From Paracoccus shanxieyensis (lineage in GTDB: Bacteria > Pseudomonadota > Alphaproteobacteria > Rhodobacterales > Rhodobacteraceae), in NCBI RefSeq assembly GCF_009711265.1, contig NZ_WMII01000023.1:1-48893 (forward strand): 48,893 nt of DNA, in the 5' to 3' direction. The notes under the pieces were generated by a model. That model was not told the DNA's origin, ran no database searches, and saw only the letters and a program-made list of their open reading frames with translations. Shown here piece after piece: positions 7,438-16,242 of the stretch. The position numbers and the translations under genes are program-made. How positions within the stretch are numbered: position 1 is the stretch's first letter; every line of letters starts with the position of its first letter.

Positions 7438-8766
7438 TCATTCCTCCAGCGGCTTGCCGGCGGTTTCGCGCGCGGCCAGCATGGCGACCAAGGCGACGAC
7501 CGCGGCTGCGACCAGATACCAGGCCGGGGCGGTCTTGCTGCCGGTGGCCGAGATCAGCCAGGTGGCGACGAAGGGCGCCGTGCCGCCGAACAGCGCATTG
7601 GCGGTATTGAAGCTGAAGGCAAAGCCGGAATAGCGCACCCGGGTCGGAAAGATCTCGGTCAGGAAGCAGGGCAGCGTGCCGTCGTTCACGGTCAGGAGCG
7701 CCCCGAAAATCACCTGTATCAGCACGATCATCGCGAAGCTGGCGCCCTCCAGCATGCCGAACAGCGGCACGGTCAGGACGATGAACAGCACCGAGGCCGC
7801 GATCAGCGCCGTCTTGCGCCCGAAACGATCCGACAGCAGGCCCATCAGGAAGATCAGGAAGATATAGGCAAAAAGCGCGATGCTGTTGGCCAGGAACGAG
7901 GCGCTTTCCTCCATGCCCATTTCGGTAATCAGATAGGTCGGCATATAGCTGAGGATCAGGTAGAAGCCGACGGCGTTCAGGCAGGTGACGGCAAAGGCGC
8001 GGACGATCGGCTTGCGATAGGTGGTGAACAGCTCGCGGGTCGGCGTCGCCTCGACATGGTGCCTGGCCTCGAGTTCGCGAAACTTCGGCGTGTCCTCGAG
8101 CTTCAGCCGGATATAGAGCCCGACCAGGCCCAGCGGAAAGGCCAGCAGGAAGGGCAGCCGCCAGCCCCAGCCATGCAGTTGCGCGGTGTCCAGCTGCGAA
8201 AACAGCAGCGCAGACATCAGCGAGCCGGCCAGAAGACCGGCGGCCGTGCTGGCGGGGACCATGCTGGTGTAGAAGCCGCGTTTTGCGGGCGGCGCATATT
8301 CGGCCACGAAGGACGTCGCCCCGGCATATTCGCCCGAGGCGGAAAAGCCCTGCACCATGCGGACCAGCAGCAGCAGCACGGGCGCCAGCATGCCGATCTG
8401 GTGATAGGACGGCAGCAAGGCGATGACCGTCGTCGCCCCGGACATGATCAGGATCGACCAGGACAGCGCGGTCTTGCGGCCGATGCGGTCGCCGATGCTG
8501 CCCCAGACGATGCCGCCGAGCGGGGGGATGACGAAGGAAATTGCAAAGACCGCGAAGGTCGCCAGCAGTGCGGCCTGCGGCGCGATCTCGGGGAAGAAGA
8601 CCGCGGCGATCACGGTGGCGAAATAGCCATAGGAGGCATAGTCGAACCATTCGACGAAATTGCCGATGAAACTGGCGGTCAGAACCTTGCGCAGGACGGC
8701 CGGGCTGGCCTGGGCGTCGGTTGCGCGGTCCGAACCCGCCGCGGCGGGGATGGTCATGGTGGTCAT
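7438..8766 (-). CDS. MHS-family (ProP/ShiA-like) MFS transporter, possible creatine carrier
   Basis: 442 residues with about twelve membrane segments. The metabolite:H+ symporter branch is shown by SFIGNFVEWFDYASYGYFAT at the first segment and by the loop motifs GSIGDRIGRKTAL (2-3) and GLLSDRFGRKTALI (8-9). It would carry a small zwitterion or acid across the inner membrane with a proton. GGAGGAG lies directly before the ATG at 8766, which fixes the start. It is the second gene after creatinase on the same strand, 131 bases downstream, with two perfect hairpins in the gap. The pairing makes creatine the most likely substrate, by inference. Betaine or another osmolyte is the main alternative. 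Confidence 0.8.
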   Translation of the reverse strand: MTTMTIPAAAGSDRATDAQASPAVLRKVLTASFIGNFVEWFDYASYGYFATVIAAVFFPEIAPQAALLATFAVFAISFVIPPLGGIVWGSIGDRIGRKTALSWSILIMSGATTVIALLPSYHQIGMLAPVLLLLVRMVQGFSASGEYAGATSFVAEYAPPAKRGFYTSMVPASTAAGLLAGSLMSALLFSQLDTAQLHGWGWRLPFLLAFPLGLVGLYIRLKLEDTPKFRELEARHHVEATPTRELFTTYRKPIVRAFAVTCLNAVGFYLILSYMPTYLITEMGMEESASFLANSIALFAYIFLIFLMGLLSDRFGRKTALIAASVLFIVLTVPLFGMLEGASFAMIVLIQVIFGALLTVNDGTLPCFLTEIFPTRVRYSGFAFSFNTANALFGGTAPFVATWLISATGSKTAPAWYLVAAAVVALVAMLAARETAGKPLEE

Positions 8767-8838
8767 GGTCTCCTCCCATGGGAACCGATGATGGGGACGA
8801 TCATCGTCAACGGCGCGATCCTCCCGGTCGGCCGGACA

Positions 8839-8890
8839 GCTTTTGCGGACTGGCAAAAGCGGAACCGGCGGAGCCTGTGGCCCCGCCGGT
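8839..8890. other. Two intercistronic hairpins between creatinase and the MFS gene
   Basis: GCTTTTGC-GGACTG-GCAAAAGC (8839-8860) and ACCGGCGG...CCGCCGGT (8864-8890) are both perfect 8-bp stems separated by three bases. They could protect the creatinase mRNA from 3' decay or partly end transcription so that the transporter is made at a lower level. Confidence 0.6.
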
Positions 8891-8897
8891 CGTTGGA

Positions 8898-10130
8898 TCA
8901 GGCCGCCTTGGCCTTGCCTTTGACGATCAGGTGGTCGGGGCCATAGGGGAAGCCGGTGATGTTGCGGTTGCCGGTCTCCTCGATCACCAGGATGTCGTGT
9001 TCGCGGTAGCCGCCGGCGCCGGGCAGGTGGTCGGGGATGGTGATCATCGGCTCCATCGAGACGACCATGCCGGGTTCCAGCACGGTGTCGCAGTCCTCGC
9101 GCAGCTCCAGCCCGGCCTCGCGGCCGTAATAGTGGCTGAGGACGCCAAAGCTGTGGCCATAGCCGAAGCTGCGGTATTGCAGCAGGTTCTCGGCGGCATA
9201 GATCTCGTTCAGCTCGGCGGCGATGTCGGCGCATTTCGCGCCGGGGACCAGCAGCTCCTTGCCGCGGTCGTGGACCTTGCAGTTGATTTCCCACAGCCGC
9301 AGGTGTTCGTCGCTGGCATGTTCGGCAAAGAGCGTGCGCTCCAGCGCGACGTAATAGCCCGCGACCATCGGGAAGCAGTTCAGGGACAGGATGTCGCCGG
9401 CTTCGATCTTGCGTGCCGTGACCGGGTTGTGCGCGCCATCGGTGTTGATGCCGGACTGGAACCAGGTCCAGGTGTCCATCAGCTCGCCCTCGGGCCAGGA
9501 TTTCGCGATCTCGCGCACCATGGTGGCGGTGGAATGCAGCGCGACCTCGTGCTCCGGAACGCCCACGGCGGCGGCTTCGACGCAGGCCGCGCCGCCGATG
9601 TCGGCGATGCGGGCCATTTCGGTGATATGGGCGATTTCCTCGGCGGATTTCACCATGCGCAGCCGCATGGCCGGGGCGGCGATATCAACGAATTCGATTC
9701 CGGGGAATTCCGCTTTCAGGGCCGCCAGAGTGTCGAGATTGACATGGTCGAATTCGATGCCGATCCGCCTGGCGCCGCCGATGACCTGGCGAATGGCGTG
9801 AAAGTAGTTGTCCTTTTGCCAGTCGGTATAGGTCAGGTTCTTGCCGCCAAAGGTGCGCCGCCAGGGTTGGCCACCGTCGATGCCGGCGCTGATCGAGGTG
9901 GCGTGCTGGTGATCGACGAAGAAGCCATAGCGCCGCCCGAACTGGCAGAACATGAAATCGGCGTAATAGTTGATGTTGTGATAGCTGGTGAACAGGGCCG
10001 CGTCGATCTGGCTGTCAGCCATGTATTTGCGGATCGCGTCCAGACGCCGCTGCATCTCGGCATCTGAAAAGGTGCCCTTCGCTTTCTTGCCATTCCCCAC
10101 ATAGTCCTGCAGTCTTTCGCGTTCGGTCAT
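8898..10130 (-). CDS. Creatinase (creatine amidinohydrolase, EC 3.5.3.3)
   Basis: 410 residues, the usual creatinase length. It hydrolyses creatine to sarcosine and urea in the cytosol as a dimer with a pita-bread fold related to metal aminopeptidases but without metal. Diagnostic stretches: FTSYHNINYYADFMFCQFGR, IDGGQPWRRT, LMDTWTWFQSGINTDGAHNP, which holds the catalytic His (His234 here, His232 in Pseudomonas), YYVALERTLF and VSMEPMI with the substrate Glu residues, and FGYGHSFGVLSHYYGREAGL. An AGGAATG-like site precedes the ATG. It heads an operon with the MFS transporter and is divergent from a GcvA-type LysR gene, a probable regulator. Product sarcosine meets the product of the hydantoin route at 14.4-19.1 kb. 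Confidence 0.95.
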   Translation of the reverse strand: MTERERLQDYVGNGKKAKGTFSDAEMQRRLDAIRKYMADSQIDAALFTSYHNINYYADFMFCQFGRRYGFFVDHQHATSISAGIDGGQPWRRTFGGKNLTYTDWQKDNYFHAIRQVIGGARRIGIEFDHVNLDTLAALKAEFPGIEFVDIAAPAMRLRMVKSAEEIAHITEMARIADIGGAACVEAAAVGVPEHEVALHSTATMVREIAKSWPEGELMDTWTWFQSGINTDGAHNPVTARKIEAGDILSLNCFPMVAGYYVALERTLFAEHASDEHLRLWEINCKVHDRGKELLVPGAKCADIAAELNEIYAAENLLQYRSFGYGHSFGVLSHYYGREAGLELREDCDTVLEPGMVVSMEPMITIPDHLPGAGGYREHDILVIEETGNRNITGFPYGPDHLIVKGKAKAA

Positions 10131-10235
10131 TCATTCCTCCTTGCATAAGATTTCCTGGAAGGATGCCGGCCAGGCTTGCAGCGGTCAAAGGATCATTTAT
10201 AAACCTGTATTTAGATTTTCTCATGAAAGACCTTC

Positions 10236-11135
10236 ATGTCGCAACCGCCGCTCAATGCCTTGCGCGCGTTCGAGGCCGTCGCGCGGACCGGCAGCTTTCA
10301 GGCCGCCGCCGAGGATCTGCACGTCACCCAGTCGGCGGTCAGCCACCAGATCAAGCATCTGGAACAATGGCTTGGAGCGCCCCTGTTTGATCGCAGGGGT
10401 CGGTCGCCAAAGTTGCTGCCGCGCGCCGTCGCTCTGGCGCGCGACCTGACCATGGCCCTTGACGGCATCGATGCGGCCTGCCGCCGGGCCCGCCCGGCCT
10501 CATCAGAGGGCACGCTGGTGGTCGCAGCCATTCCCTCGGTGGCCATCTGCTGGCTGATCCCGCGCCTGCCCGCGTTCCGGGCCCTGCATCCCGACATCCA
10601 GCTTCGCGTGATCTATGCCCATCACGGCCACGAGATCGACTTCACCTCGACGGATGTGGCCTTCACGTTCGCCGACGCACAGCCCGTCGGTGAAGGCATC
10701 CTGTCCCAGCCCTTCCTGTCCGGGCGCAGCATGCCGGTGGCGAGCCGCGCCTTGGTCGGGCCCGGCCCGACCGAGGCCTCGGCCGAGCGGCTTCTGGAAC
10801 TGGGGCTTCTGCATGACACCGATCTTTCCGGTTGGAAGACCTGGTTTGCCCGCGCCGGTCTGTCGGCACCGACGCGCTTGCCGGGCAGCATCTTCGAGGA
10901 TTTCAACCTGCTGCGCGCTGCGGCGCTGGCCGGGCAAGGCGTCGCACTGTGTTCGCTGGCGATGATCCAGCCCGATCTCGCCGCCGGGCACCTGGTTCAG
11001 CTGTCGGATATCTCGGTTCTGGAAGAGTTCGATTATTACCTGACCCAGTCCAACCTGACGCCCCGCGACGCAGGCCGCCGCAAGGCCAGGCAGACCTTCC
11101 TGTCATGGATCGACGACGCTCGCACGCAGGCCTGA
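10236..11135 (+). CDS. LysR-family regulator, GcvA-like, divergent from creatinase
   Basis: 299 residues. The N-terminus PPLNALRAFEAVARTGSFQA followed by AAEDLHVTQSAVSHQIKHLE is the winged helix-turn-helix of the GcvA subgroup, which is tuned to amino acids and related metabolites. The effector domain contains VVAAIPSVAICWLIPRLPAF and FEDFNLLRAAALAGQGVALC. It is divergent from creatinase with 105 bases between start codons, the standard layout for a LysR activator and its target. Its 3' end overlaps the convergent SBF-like gene by 33 bases. Effector (creatine, sarcosine) is inferred. Confidence 0.88.
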   Translation: MSQPPLNALRAFEAVARTGSFQAAAEDLHVTQSAVSHQIKHLEQWLGAPLFDRRGRSPKLLPRAVALARDLTMALDGIDAACRRARPASSEGTLVVAAIPSVAICWLIPRLPAFRALHPDIQLRVIYAHHGHEIDFTSTDVAFTFADAQPVGEGILSQPFLSGRSMPVASRALVGPGPTEASAERLLELGLLHDTDLSGWKTWFARAGLSAPTRLPGSIFEDFNLLRAAALAGQGVALCSLAMIQPDLAAGHLVQLSDISVLEEFDYYLTQSNLTPRDAGRRKARQTFLSWIDDARTQA

Positions 11136-12098
11136 AGCGCCTAGGCCGCCGCTTGCATAGCGCCGCGCCAGCATTGCGCCCACCATGATCTGGATCTGGT
11201 TGTAAAGCATGATCGGCAGAACGATCATGCCAAAGCCGGCGGCGCCCGCGAACAGCACCTGCGCCAGCGGCAAGCCGGAAGCCAGGCTTTTCTTCGAGCC
11301 GCAGAAAACCGCCGTGATCTCGTCCGCGCGCGACAGGCCCAGCCTGCGCGCCCCGGTCATGGTAAAGCCGATCACCGCAAGAAGCAGCACCAGGCACAAT
11401 GCCCCTGCCAACAGCAATCCGCTAATCGGCAGGACCTGCCAAAGCCCTGCCGTGGCGGACTGAGAGAACGCGGAATAGATGATCAGAACGATCACCCACT
11501 GGTCATAGTCCGACAACCATCGGCTGTTGCGCTGCAACGGTCCACCCAGCCAGCGATGGGCAAGCTGGCCCAGGCCGAAGGGCAGAAGAAGCTGCAGGCA
11601 CACGTCCGCCAGCGTCTGGCCAAGATCCATCGCCTCGCTGGCCGCCGAACCGATCAACATGCTCATCAGCAGCGGCGTCAGCAAAAGCCCGAATACGTTC
11701 GATCCGGCGGAATTGCATACGGCGGCCGGCACGTTGCCCTTGGCCATGGCAGTATAGGCGATCGAGGATGACACGGCCGAGGGCAACACGCCCAGATAGA
11801 CGAACCCGAGCGCCAGATCCGGAGGGAGGATCGAGCCGGGCAGCAATCTCAGCGGCAGAACCAGCAAAGGGAAGACCGCAAATGTTGTCGTCAGAATGAA
11901 CAGATGCAACTTCCATCGCTTGAGCCCATCCAGGATAGTGCGCGGCGACAGTGCAGCGCCGTGCAAAAAGAAAAGAAGCGCCACGGCCGACGTGCCGAGC
12001 GTCTCCACAAGGCCGGCAGTAGCTCCGGTAGCCGGCATGACGGTCGCCAGCGCGACTGCGCCGATCATCAGCAGCAAAAAGGGATCGGTTTTCTTCAA
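11103..12098 (-). CDS. SBF-like (YfeH-type) inner-membrane carrier
   Basis: 331 residues from a TTG at 12098, chosen because AGGAAAGG lies about nine bases upstream and because YfeH-type proteins are about 330 residues; the frame stays open to 12206. About nine or ten membrane segments. Family marks: LLFFLHGAALSPRTILDGLK, GFVYLGVLPSAVSSSIAYTA, NSAGSNVFGLLLTPLL and FCGSKKSLASGLPLAQVLF, which match the SBF-like group related to bile acid:Na+ symporters. It probably moves an organic anion or zwitterion by ion coupling; the substrate is unknown. It lies alone, converging on the LysR gene with 33 bases of overlap. Arsenite Acr3 was considered but the motifs fit YfeH better. Confidence 0.8.
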   Translation of the reverse strand: MKKTDPFLLLMIGAVALATVMPATGATAGLVETLGTSAVALLFFLHGAALSPRTILDGLKRWKLHLFILTTTFAVFPLLVLPLRLLPGSILPPDLALGFVYLGVLPSAVSSSIAYTAMAKGNVPAAVCNSAGSNVFGLLLTPLLMSMLIGSAASEAMDLGQTLADVCLQLLLPFGLGQLAHRWLGGPLQRNSRWLSDYDQWVIVLIIYSAFSQSATAGLWQVLPISGLLLAGALCLVLLLAVIGFTMTGARRLGLSRADEITAVFCGSKKSLASGLPLAQVLFAGAAGFGMIVLPIMLYNQIQIMVGAMLARRYASGGLGASGLRASVVDP

Positions 12099-12206
12099 GG
12101 CTACGACCTTTCCTGTGCAATGCCGCTGTCGCGACGTCGGGCAAGGTTCTGAGGCTTCTTCACATTGGTCTGCAAATTGGTCTGCGTGGTTAGGCACGGG
12201 TGCCAT

Positions 12207-12869
12207 CGCGTCCGCTGATCGCAGCGACGCCCACCAGGGCGATGTCGATCACATTCCACTGCTGGCCGACATGAACCAGCAGGTGCTACCGTCGCGGATT
12301 ATCCGCCTGGTTGATGATCTTGGCTATGATCTGGGGACGCGCTGGCTGAAATGGCAAGGGGATTGGAACGGACCGGAGCTAAGGCATCGGCGATCCGTTG
12401 CAATACCGCGCATCACTATGCGCCCGTGCTTCGAGGGACCGTCCTGATACCCTTTGTCGACATGGCCGATCTGGCGGCGGGCCGGGCGGTAGGAAGCAAC
12501 TGACAACGGGCCGTCCGATGTGACGAGTTTTCCGGCACTGCGGCAGACTGGCATTTTCGTTTCAGCGTAGGCACCGCACGAGGCTGTGCGGCCTACTTCT
12601 TGAACCAGTCGGCACTGTTGAACGCGATCCTTGGCATCAAGAGCGCGGGGTCATCGGATGCCACCACTGCGATCCTCTAGACCGCTGCAGCCGATCCGGC
12701 TGCCGAAGGCGCGCGAATGCAGTTGGTCGTCTGCACGAATTTTCCTATAATCGCGCAGACGTCGGCGGGAAATGCCGAGCCAGGCATCGTCCAGTAGAGT
12801 GGCAGGGCCAAACTCCAGCACGGTGGATTCGAATAAGCCGGCGGACTTTGCCGCCAGCCTTTCCCTCGC
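12207..12869. other. 663-base stretch without an intact gene; possible degraded C-termini on the minus strand
   Basis: No open frame here has a convincing start, length and family match. On the minus strand two fragments read like protein C-termini: GQQWNVIDIALVGVAAISGR ending at a TAA near 12190, and RIAVVASDDPALLMPRIAFN followed by SADWFKK and a TAG near 12596, the latter preceded by a stop at 12677. They may be remnants of genes once lying downstream of the NCS1 permease. I cannot name them. Confidence 0.3.
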
Positions 12870-14369
12870 CTACAGGTCTTCGCGATCGCCCGCGTTGCCC
12901 GATCCGCAGGGTATGCGGGCAAAGCGGCCGCTGCACAGATGCACCCAGTCCACCCCGACCGAGGCGGCCAGATAGTCGTCCGACTCGCGCGACTCGAGTT
13001 CTGCCTGGCCGTAGCGCGACAGCACCAGTCCATGCATCAGCGCCAGATACAGAAGAAAGCCCAGCGGGAAGCCGATCACGAAGGCGTAGACCGACCACCA
13101 GGCCGCGATGGCGCCCGCCAGCACCCAGGCGATCAGCCCGGCCGGGTTGAAGCCGCGGCCATAGCGATACTGTCCCTCGGGGTCGTAAAGCGCCGGGACG
13201 TTCAGGCGACGCCGTCGGATGACATAGTAATCCGCGACCATGATGCCGCCGATGGCCGACAAAAAGGCGCCGTAATAGCCCAGGAATACGAAAAGATTGT
13301 CGAGGATCTGCCAGGGAAAGCACAGCGTGCCGACCACGCCCGCGATGATCACGGCCATCCGATAGTTGATCACGCGCGGCGCAAGGTTGACGAAGGTCAG
13401 CGCGGCGGGGATCAGGTTGGCCGAGTTGTTCGTCGACCATTGCGCGAGCACGACCAGCACCAGCAGGACCAGCAGCGCAATGCCCTGTGCATCCCCTTGG
13501 ATCACCTCGACAGGGTTCCAGTTGCCGGTGGCGATGAAGGAGACCGCGCCGATCCCGGCGATCATCGCCTGCGTTACGGGCAGTGCAACCAACTGCGCCA
13601 GGAAGATCGAGCGGTTGCGGCGGAAAAAGCTGCGGGTGCCGGTCTGGGTCTCGACGAACCGTGTGAGGTTCGGAATGTCGATGGCCATCGTCGACCAGAA
13701 ACTCATATTGGCGATGAACAGCACGATCAGCGAGGCTTGTCCCTCGGCCCGGAAGGTCCAGATGTTCAGCCCCTTGGTCTGGGCAATGCCGTCCAGGGTG
13801 AAATACATCCAGGCAGAAATCGCGATGATGGCCGGAGCGGCCAGCGAGGCCAGCCGCTCGACCGACTTGATGCCCAGCATGGTATTGGCGACCTGCACGG
13901 CGGCAAAGAGTGCATACCACAGGAACCAGTTGGAAAAGCCCAGGAAGTATTCGCCGATTCCGTTCAGTGCCAATGCCCCCAGATAGGTCTGGATGCCAAA
14001 CCACATCGCCGCCACGACTCCACGCGAGACTGCCGGCAGATGCGTGCCATAGAGGCCGAAGGGCGCGCGCAGATAGACCGCAAAGGACAGCCCGTGCTCG
14101 GTGCCGATGTCGGCTGTCAGCAGCATCAGCGCGCCGATGGCCAGGTTCGCCAGCAGGATCGTCAGGGCAACCGTGCCCAGGCTGAACCCACCCTGGATGC
14201 CGGTGGCACCCAGCGAATAGGTGGCGATGATGACCGCGATGCCGACCCAGATCCAGGCATAGCCCAGCATGCCGATGGGCCGCTGGCTGGCTCGGGTGGG
14301 CAGGATGCTTTCCTCGATCAGGGCTGTGCGGTCGCGCCCGGCCGCCAGCCCGTCCTGTGTCAGTGACAT
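12870..14369 (-). CDS. NCS1-family permease (cytosine/allantoin/hydantoin type), likely N-methylhydantoin or creatinine importer
   Basis: 499 residues, about twelve membrane segments. NCS1 marks: GMLGYAWIWVGIAVIIATYS and GATGIQGGFSLGTVAL at segment 1, MSFWSTMAIDIPNLTRFVET in the middle, and LGYYGAFLSAIGGIMVADYY in the cytoplasmic loop. The family imports nucleobases, allantoin and hydantoins with Na+ or H+. It lies 91 bases downstream of hyuB on the same strand, so a hydantoin-like ligand (N-methylhydantoin or creatinine) is the best guess. The last 25 residues (HLCSGRFARIPCGSGNAGDR) are unusual and followed by degenerate sequence, so the natural C-terminus may have been altered. Confidence 0.85.
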   Translation of the reverse strand: MSLTQDGLAAGRDRTALIEESILPTRASQRPIGMLGYAWIWVGIAVIIATYSLGATGIQGGFSLGTVALTILLANLAIGALMLLTADIGTEHGLSFAVYLRAPFGLYGTHLPAVSRGVVAAMWFGIQTYLGALALNGIGEYFLGFSNWFLWYALFAAVQVANTMLGIKSVERLASLAAPAIIAISAWMYFTLDGIAQTKGLNIWTFRAEGQASLIVLFIANMSFWSTMAIDIPNLTRFVETQTGTRSFFRRNRSIFLAQLVALPVTQAMIAGIGAVSFIATGNWNPVEVIQGDAQGIALLVLLVLVVLAQWSTNNSANLIPAALTFVNLAPRVINYRMAVIIAGVVGTLCFPWQILDNLFVFLGYYGAFLSAIGGIMVADYYVIRRRRLNVPALYDPEGQYRYGRGFNPAGLIAWVLAGAIAAWWSVYAFVIGFPLGFLLYLALMHGLVLSRYGQAELESRESDDYLAASVGVDWVHLCSGRFARIPCGSGNAGDREDL

Positions 14370-14434
14370 GGTTCTGTTCCCTGTGAGTTGGTTTCATGCG
14401 GCCGTCGTGCGGCCGTTCTTTCGCCGAAATGAAA

Positions 14435-14453
14435 GGGCCGCGCGATGCGGCCC
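14435..14453 (-). terminator. Hairpin after hyuB
   Basis: Perfect 7-bp GC stem (GGGCCGC-loop-GCGGCCC) starting seven bases past the hyuB stop, followed on the minus strand by TTTCATTTC. The short T-run suggests a partial terminator that lowers permease expression rather than a full stop. Confidence 0.5.
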
Positions 14454-14459
14454 CCCTGG

Positions 14460-16241
14460 TCAGTCCTGGCGCTGCATCGCAAGGCGCAGCTTCTCGGTGG
14501 TGGCCAGATCCACCGTCTCGGCCTCGAGGTCGATGGCGACGCCATAGACCTCGCGGGCATCCTTGAGGGTGCAGAACCCGTCCAGAACGTCCTCCAGCAC
14601 CTTGCGGGGCGCGCGGTTCAGCGGATTGCCGTAGCCGCCGCCGTTTGGGCTGTAATAGGTCATCACGTCATCGGCGCCGACCGACAGGCCCGAGAACTTG
14701 GAATGCATCTCCTGCTCCTGTCCGGGCCTGGATGGATTGCTGATCGTGCAGCGCCCTACTGCGCCGTCCTGTCCGCCGAAGATGCCCCAGGGCGCATCGG
14801 TATGGCGTTCGGATTCGTGGGTGATGAAGGCCGGCGTTAGCACCCGCTGCGCCTTGACGACCCCGATGCCGCCCCGGAACTGGCCCGCGCCCGGAGGGGC
14901 GTCGTCGCGCAGCTCGTAGCGGTCGCAGATCATCGGGATATGCATCGCCAGGTCTTCCAGCGGGTTGTTGCGGGTGTTGGCCATCAGGTTGTCGATGCTG
15001 TCCGGCCCGTCGCTGCGCGGCCGCCCGCCATAGGCACCCTCGTTCACCTCGAGAAACACCCAGTAATCGCCCGAGGGCCGCACGCCGGAATAGGCCGCAA
15101 AGCTGATCGAGGCCGAGGATCCTGCGATCACCTGTTCCGGCATCACCGGTGCCAGCGCGCGGATGATCAGGTCGATCATGCGGTTGCACTGGGTAAAGCG
15201 GGCCTCGGCCGAGGCGGGGGCGCGGGGGTTGAAGATCGACCCCAGCGGCGCCGTAACCTTGATCGGGCGGAAGGAGCCCTCGTTCGACGGCACCCGCGCG
15301 TCCGAGGTGGCGGCATCCAGCAGCAGTTTGCGGAAACCCGCATAGGCGGCGACCTTGGTCGAGCCTTCGAAGGGCACGTTATAGGCCGTGGGGGTCTGGT
15401 CGGCCGAGCCGGTCAGGTCCACCTCGACCTCGTCGCCGCGCACGCGGACCGTCACCTTGACCTTCAGGCGCTGGTCGCGGTTGCGGCCGTCGTCGTCCAG
15501 CCAGCCCTCGGCCGTGTAGTCGCCATCCGGGATTTCGCTGATGCGCTGGCGGGTCATGCGCTCGGCGTAATCCATCAGCTGGTTGGCGGCGCCAAAGATC
15601 GTCTTCTCACCGTATTTCTCGAGCAGTTCGACAAAGCGGCGCGCGCCCAGGCGGGCCGAGGCGATCTGCGCCTCGATATCCGCCACCAACTGCCCGGCTG
15701 CACGGGAATTGCGGCGGATATAGTTCCACATGGCGTTGTTCGGCTCGCCCTTGCGGTAAAGCTTGGTGCCTGCGAACAGCATGCCTTCGGCATAGACATC
15801 GGGCACGTCGATGATCAGGCCCGGAGTCGCCGCGCCGATATCGACGTGGTGCGCGGTGTTTCCGGCAAAGCCCACCAGCCGGCCCTGGAAGAACACCGGC
15901 ACGACGATGGCCAGGTCGGGGGTGTGGGACGAGCCGTGATAGGGGTGGTTGTGGACGACCGCGTCGCCTTCATACCATTCGCCGTCCTCCAGCGTTTCGG
16001 CGATGCCGCGCAGATAACCGGGGATCGAGCCGATATGCATCGGCGTCGATTCCGACTCGCAGAGCGTGTTGAAATCGGTGTCGAACAGGCCCGCGCCCAG
16101 ATCCTGGCTTTCCCGGATGATCGAGGAAAACGACATCCGGTAAAGCACATGGCCCATTTCCTCGGCAATGGTCTCGAAGGCGCCGCGGACGACCTGCAGC
16201 GTGATCGGATCGACCTCGGTGATCTTGCTCATCTGGTTCAT
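14460..16241 (-). CDS. hyuB: N-methylhydantoinase (ATP-hydrolysing) subunit B
   Basis: 593 residues from the ATG at 16241, one base after the hyuA stop. With HyuA it opens the ring of N-methylhydantoin at the cost of ATP to give N-carbamoylsarcosine (EC 3.5.2.14). Typical HyuB stretches: DPITLQVVRGAFETIAEEMG, MSFSSIIRESQDLGAGLFDT, DAVVHNHPYHGSSHTPDLAI, VDLTGSADQTPTAYNVPFEG and YYSPNGGGYGNPLNR near the C-terminus. Length is right and the frame intact. Related AcxA/ApcAB carboxylases and oxoprolinases share this fold, but the amidase next door makes N-methylhydantoin the natural substrate. Confidence 0.92.
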   Translation of the reverse strand: MNQMSKITEVDPITLQVVRGAFETIAEEMGHVLYRMSFSSIIRESQDLGAGLFDTDFNTLCESESTPMHIGSIPGYLRGIAETLEDGEWYEGDAVVHNHPYHGSSHTPDLAIVVPVFFQGRLVGFAGNTAHHVDIGAATPGLIIDVPDVYAEGMLFAGTKLYRKGEPNNAMWNYIRRNSRAAGQLVADIEAQIASARLGARRFVELLEKYGEKTIFGAANQLMDYAERMTRQRISEIPDGDYTAEGWLDDDGRNRDQRLKVKVTVRVRGDEVEVDLTGSADQTPTAYNVPFEGSTKVAAYAGFRKLLLDAATSDARVPSNEGSFRPIKVTAPLGSIFNPRAPASAEARFTQCNRMIDLIIRALAPVMPEQVIAGSSASISFAAYSGVRPSGDYWVFLEVNEGAYGGRPRSDGPDSIDNLMANTRNNPLEDLAMHIPMICDRYELRDDAPPGAGQFRGGIGVVKAQRVLTPAFITHESERHTDAPWGIFGGQDGAVGRCTISNPSRPGQEQEMHSKFSGLSVGADDVMTYYSPNGGGYGNPLNRAPRKVLEDVLDGFCTLKDAREVYGVAIDLEAETVDLATTEKLRLAMQRQD

Positions 16242-16242
16242 C

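Noticed and set aside
8056..8946. Plus-strand open frame of 296 codons opposite the MFS gene
   Set aside because: Antisense to a clear transporter; the composition (Gln, Arg, Gly, Asp) is that of a reverse-complement frame.
11103..12206. Acr3-type arsenite exporter
   Set aside because: Length and loop motifs fit the YfeH/SBF-like group better and no ars genes are nearby.
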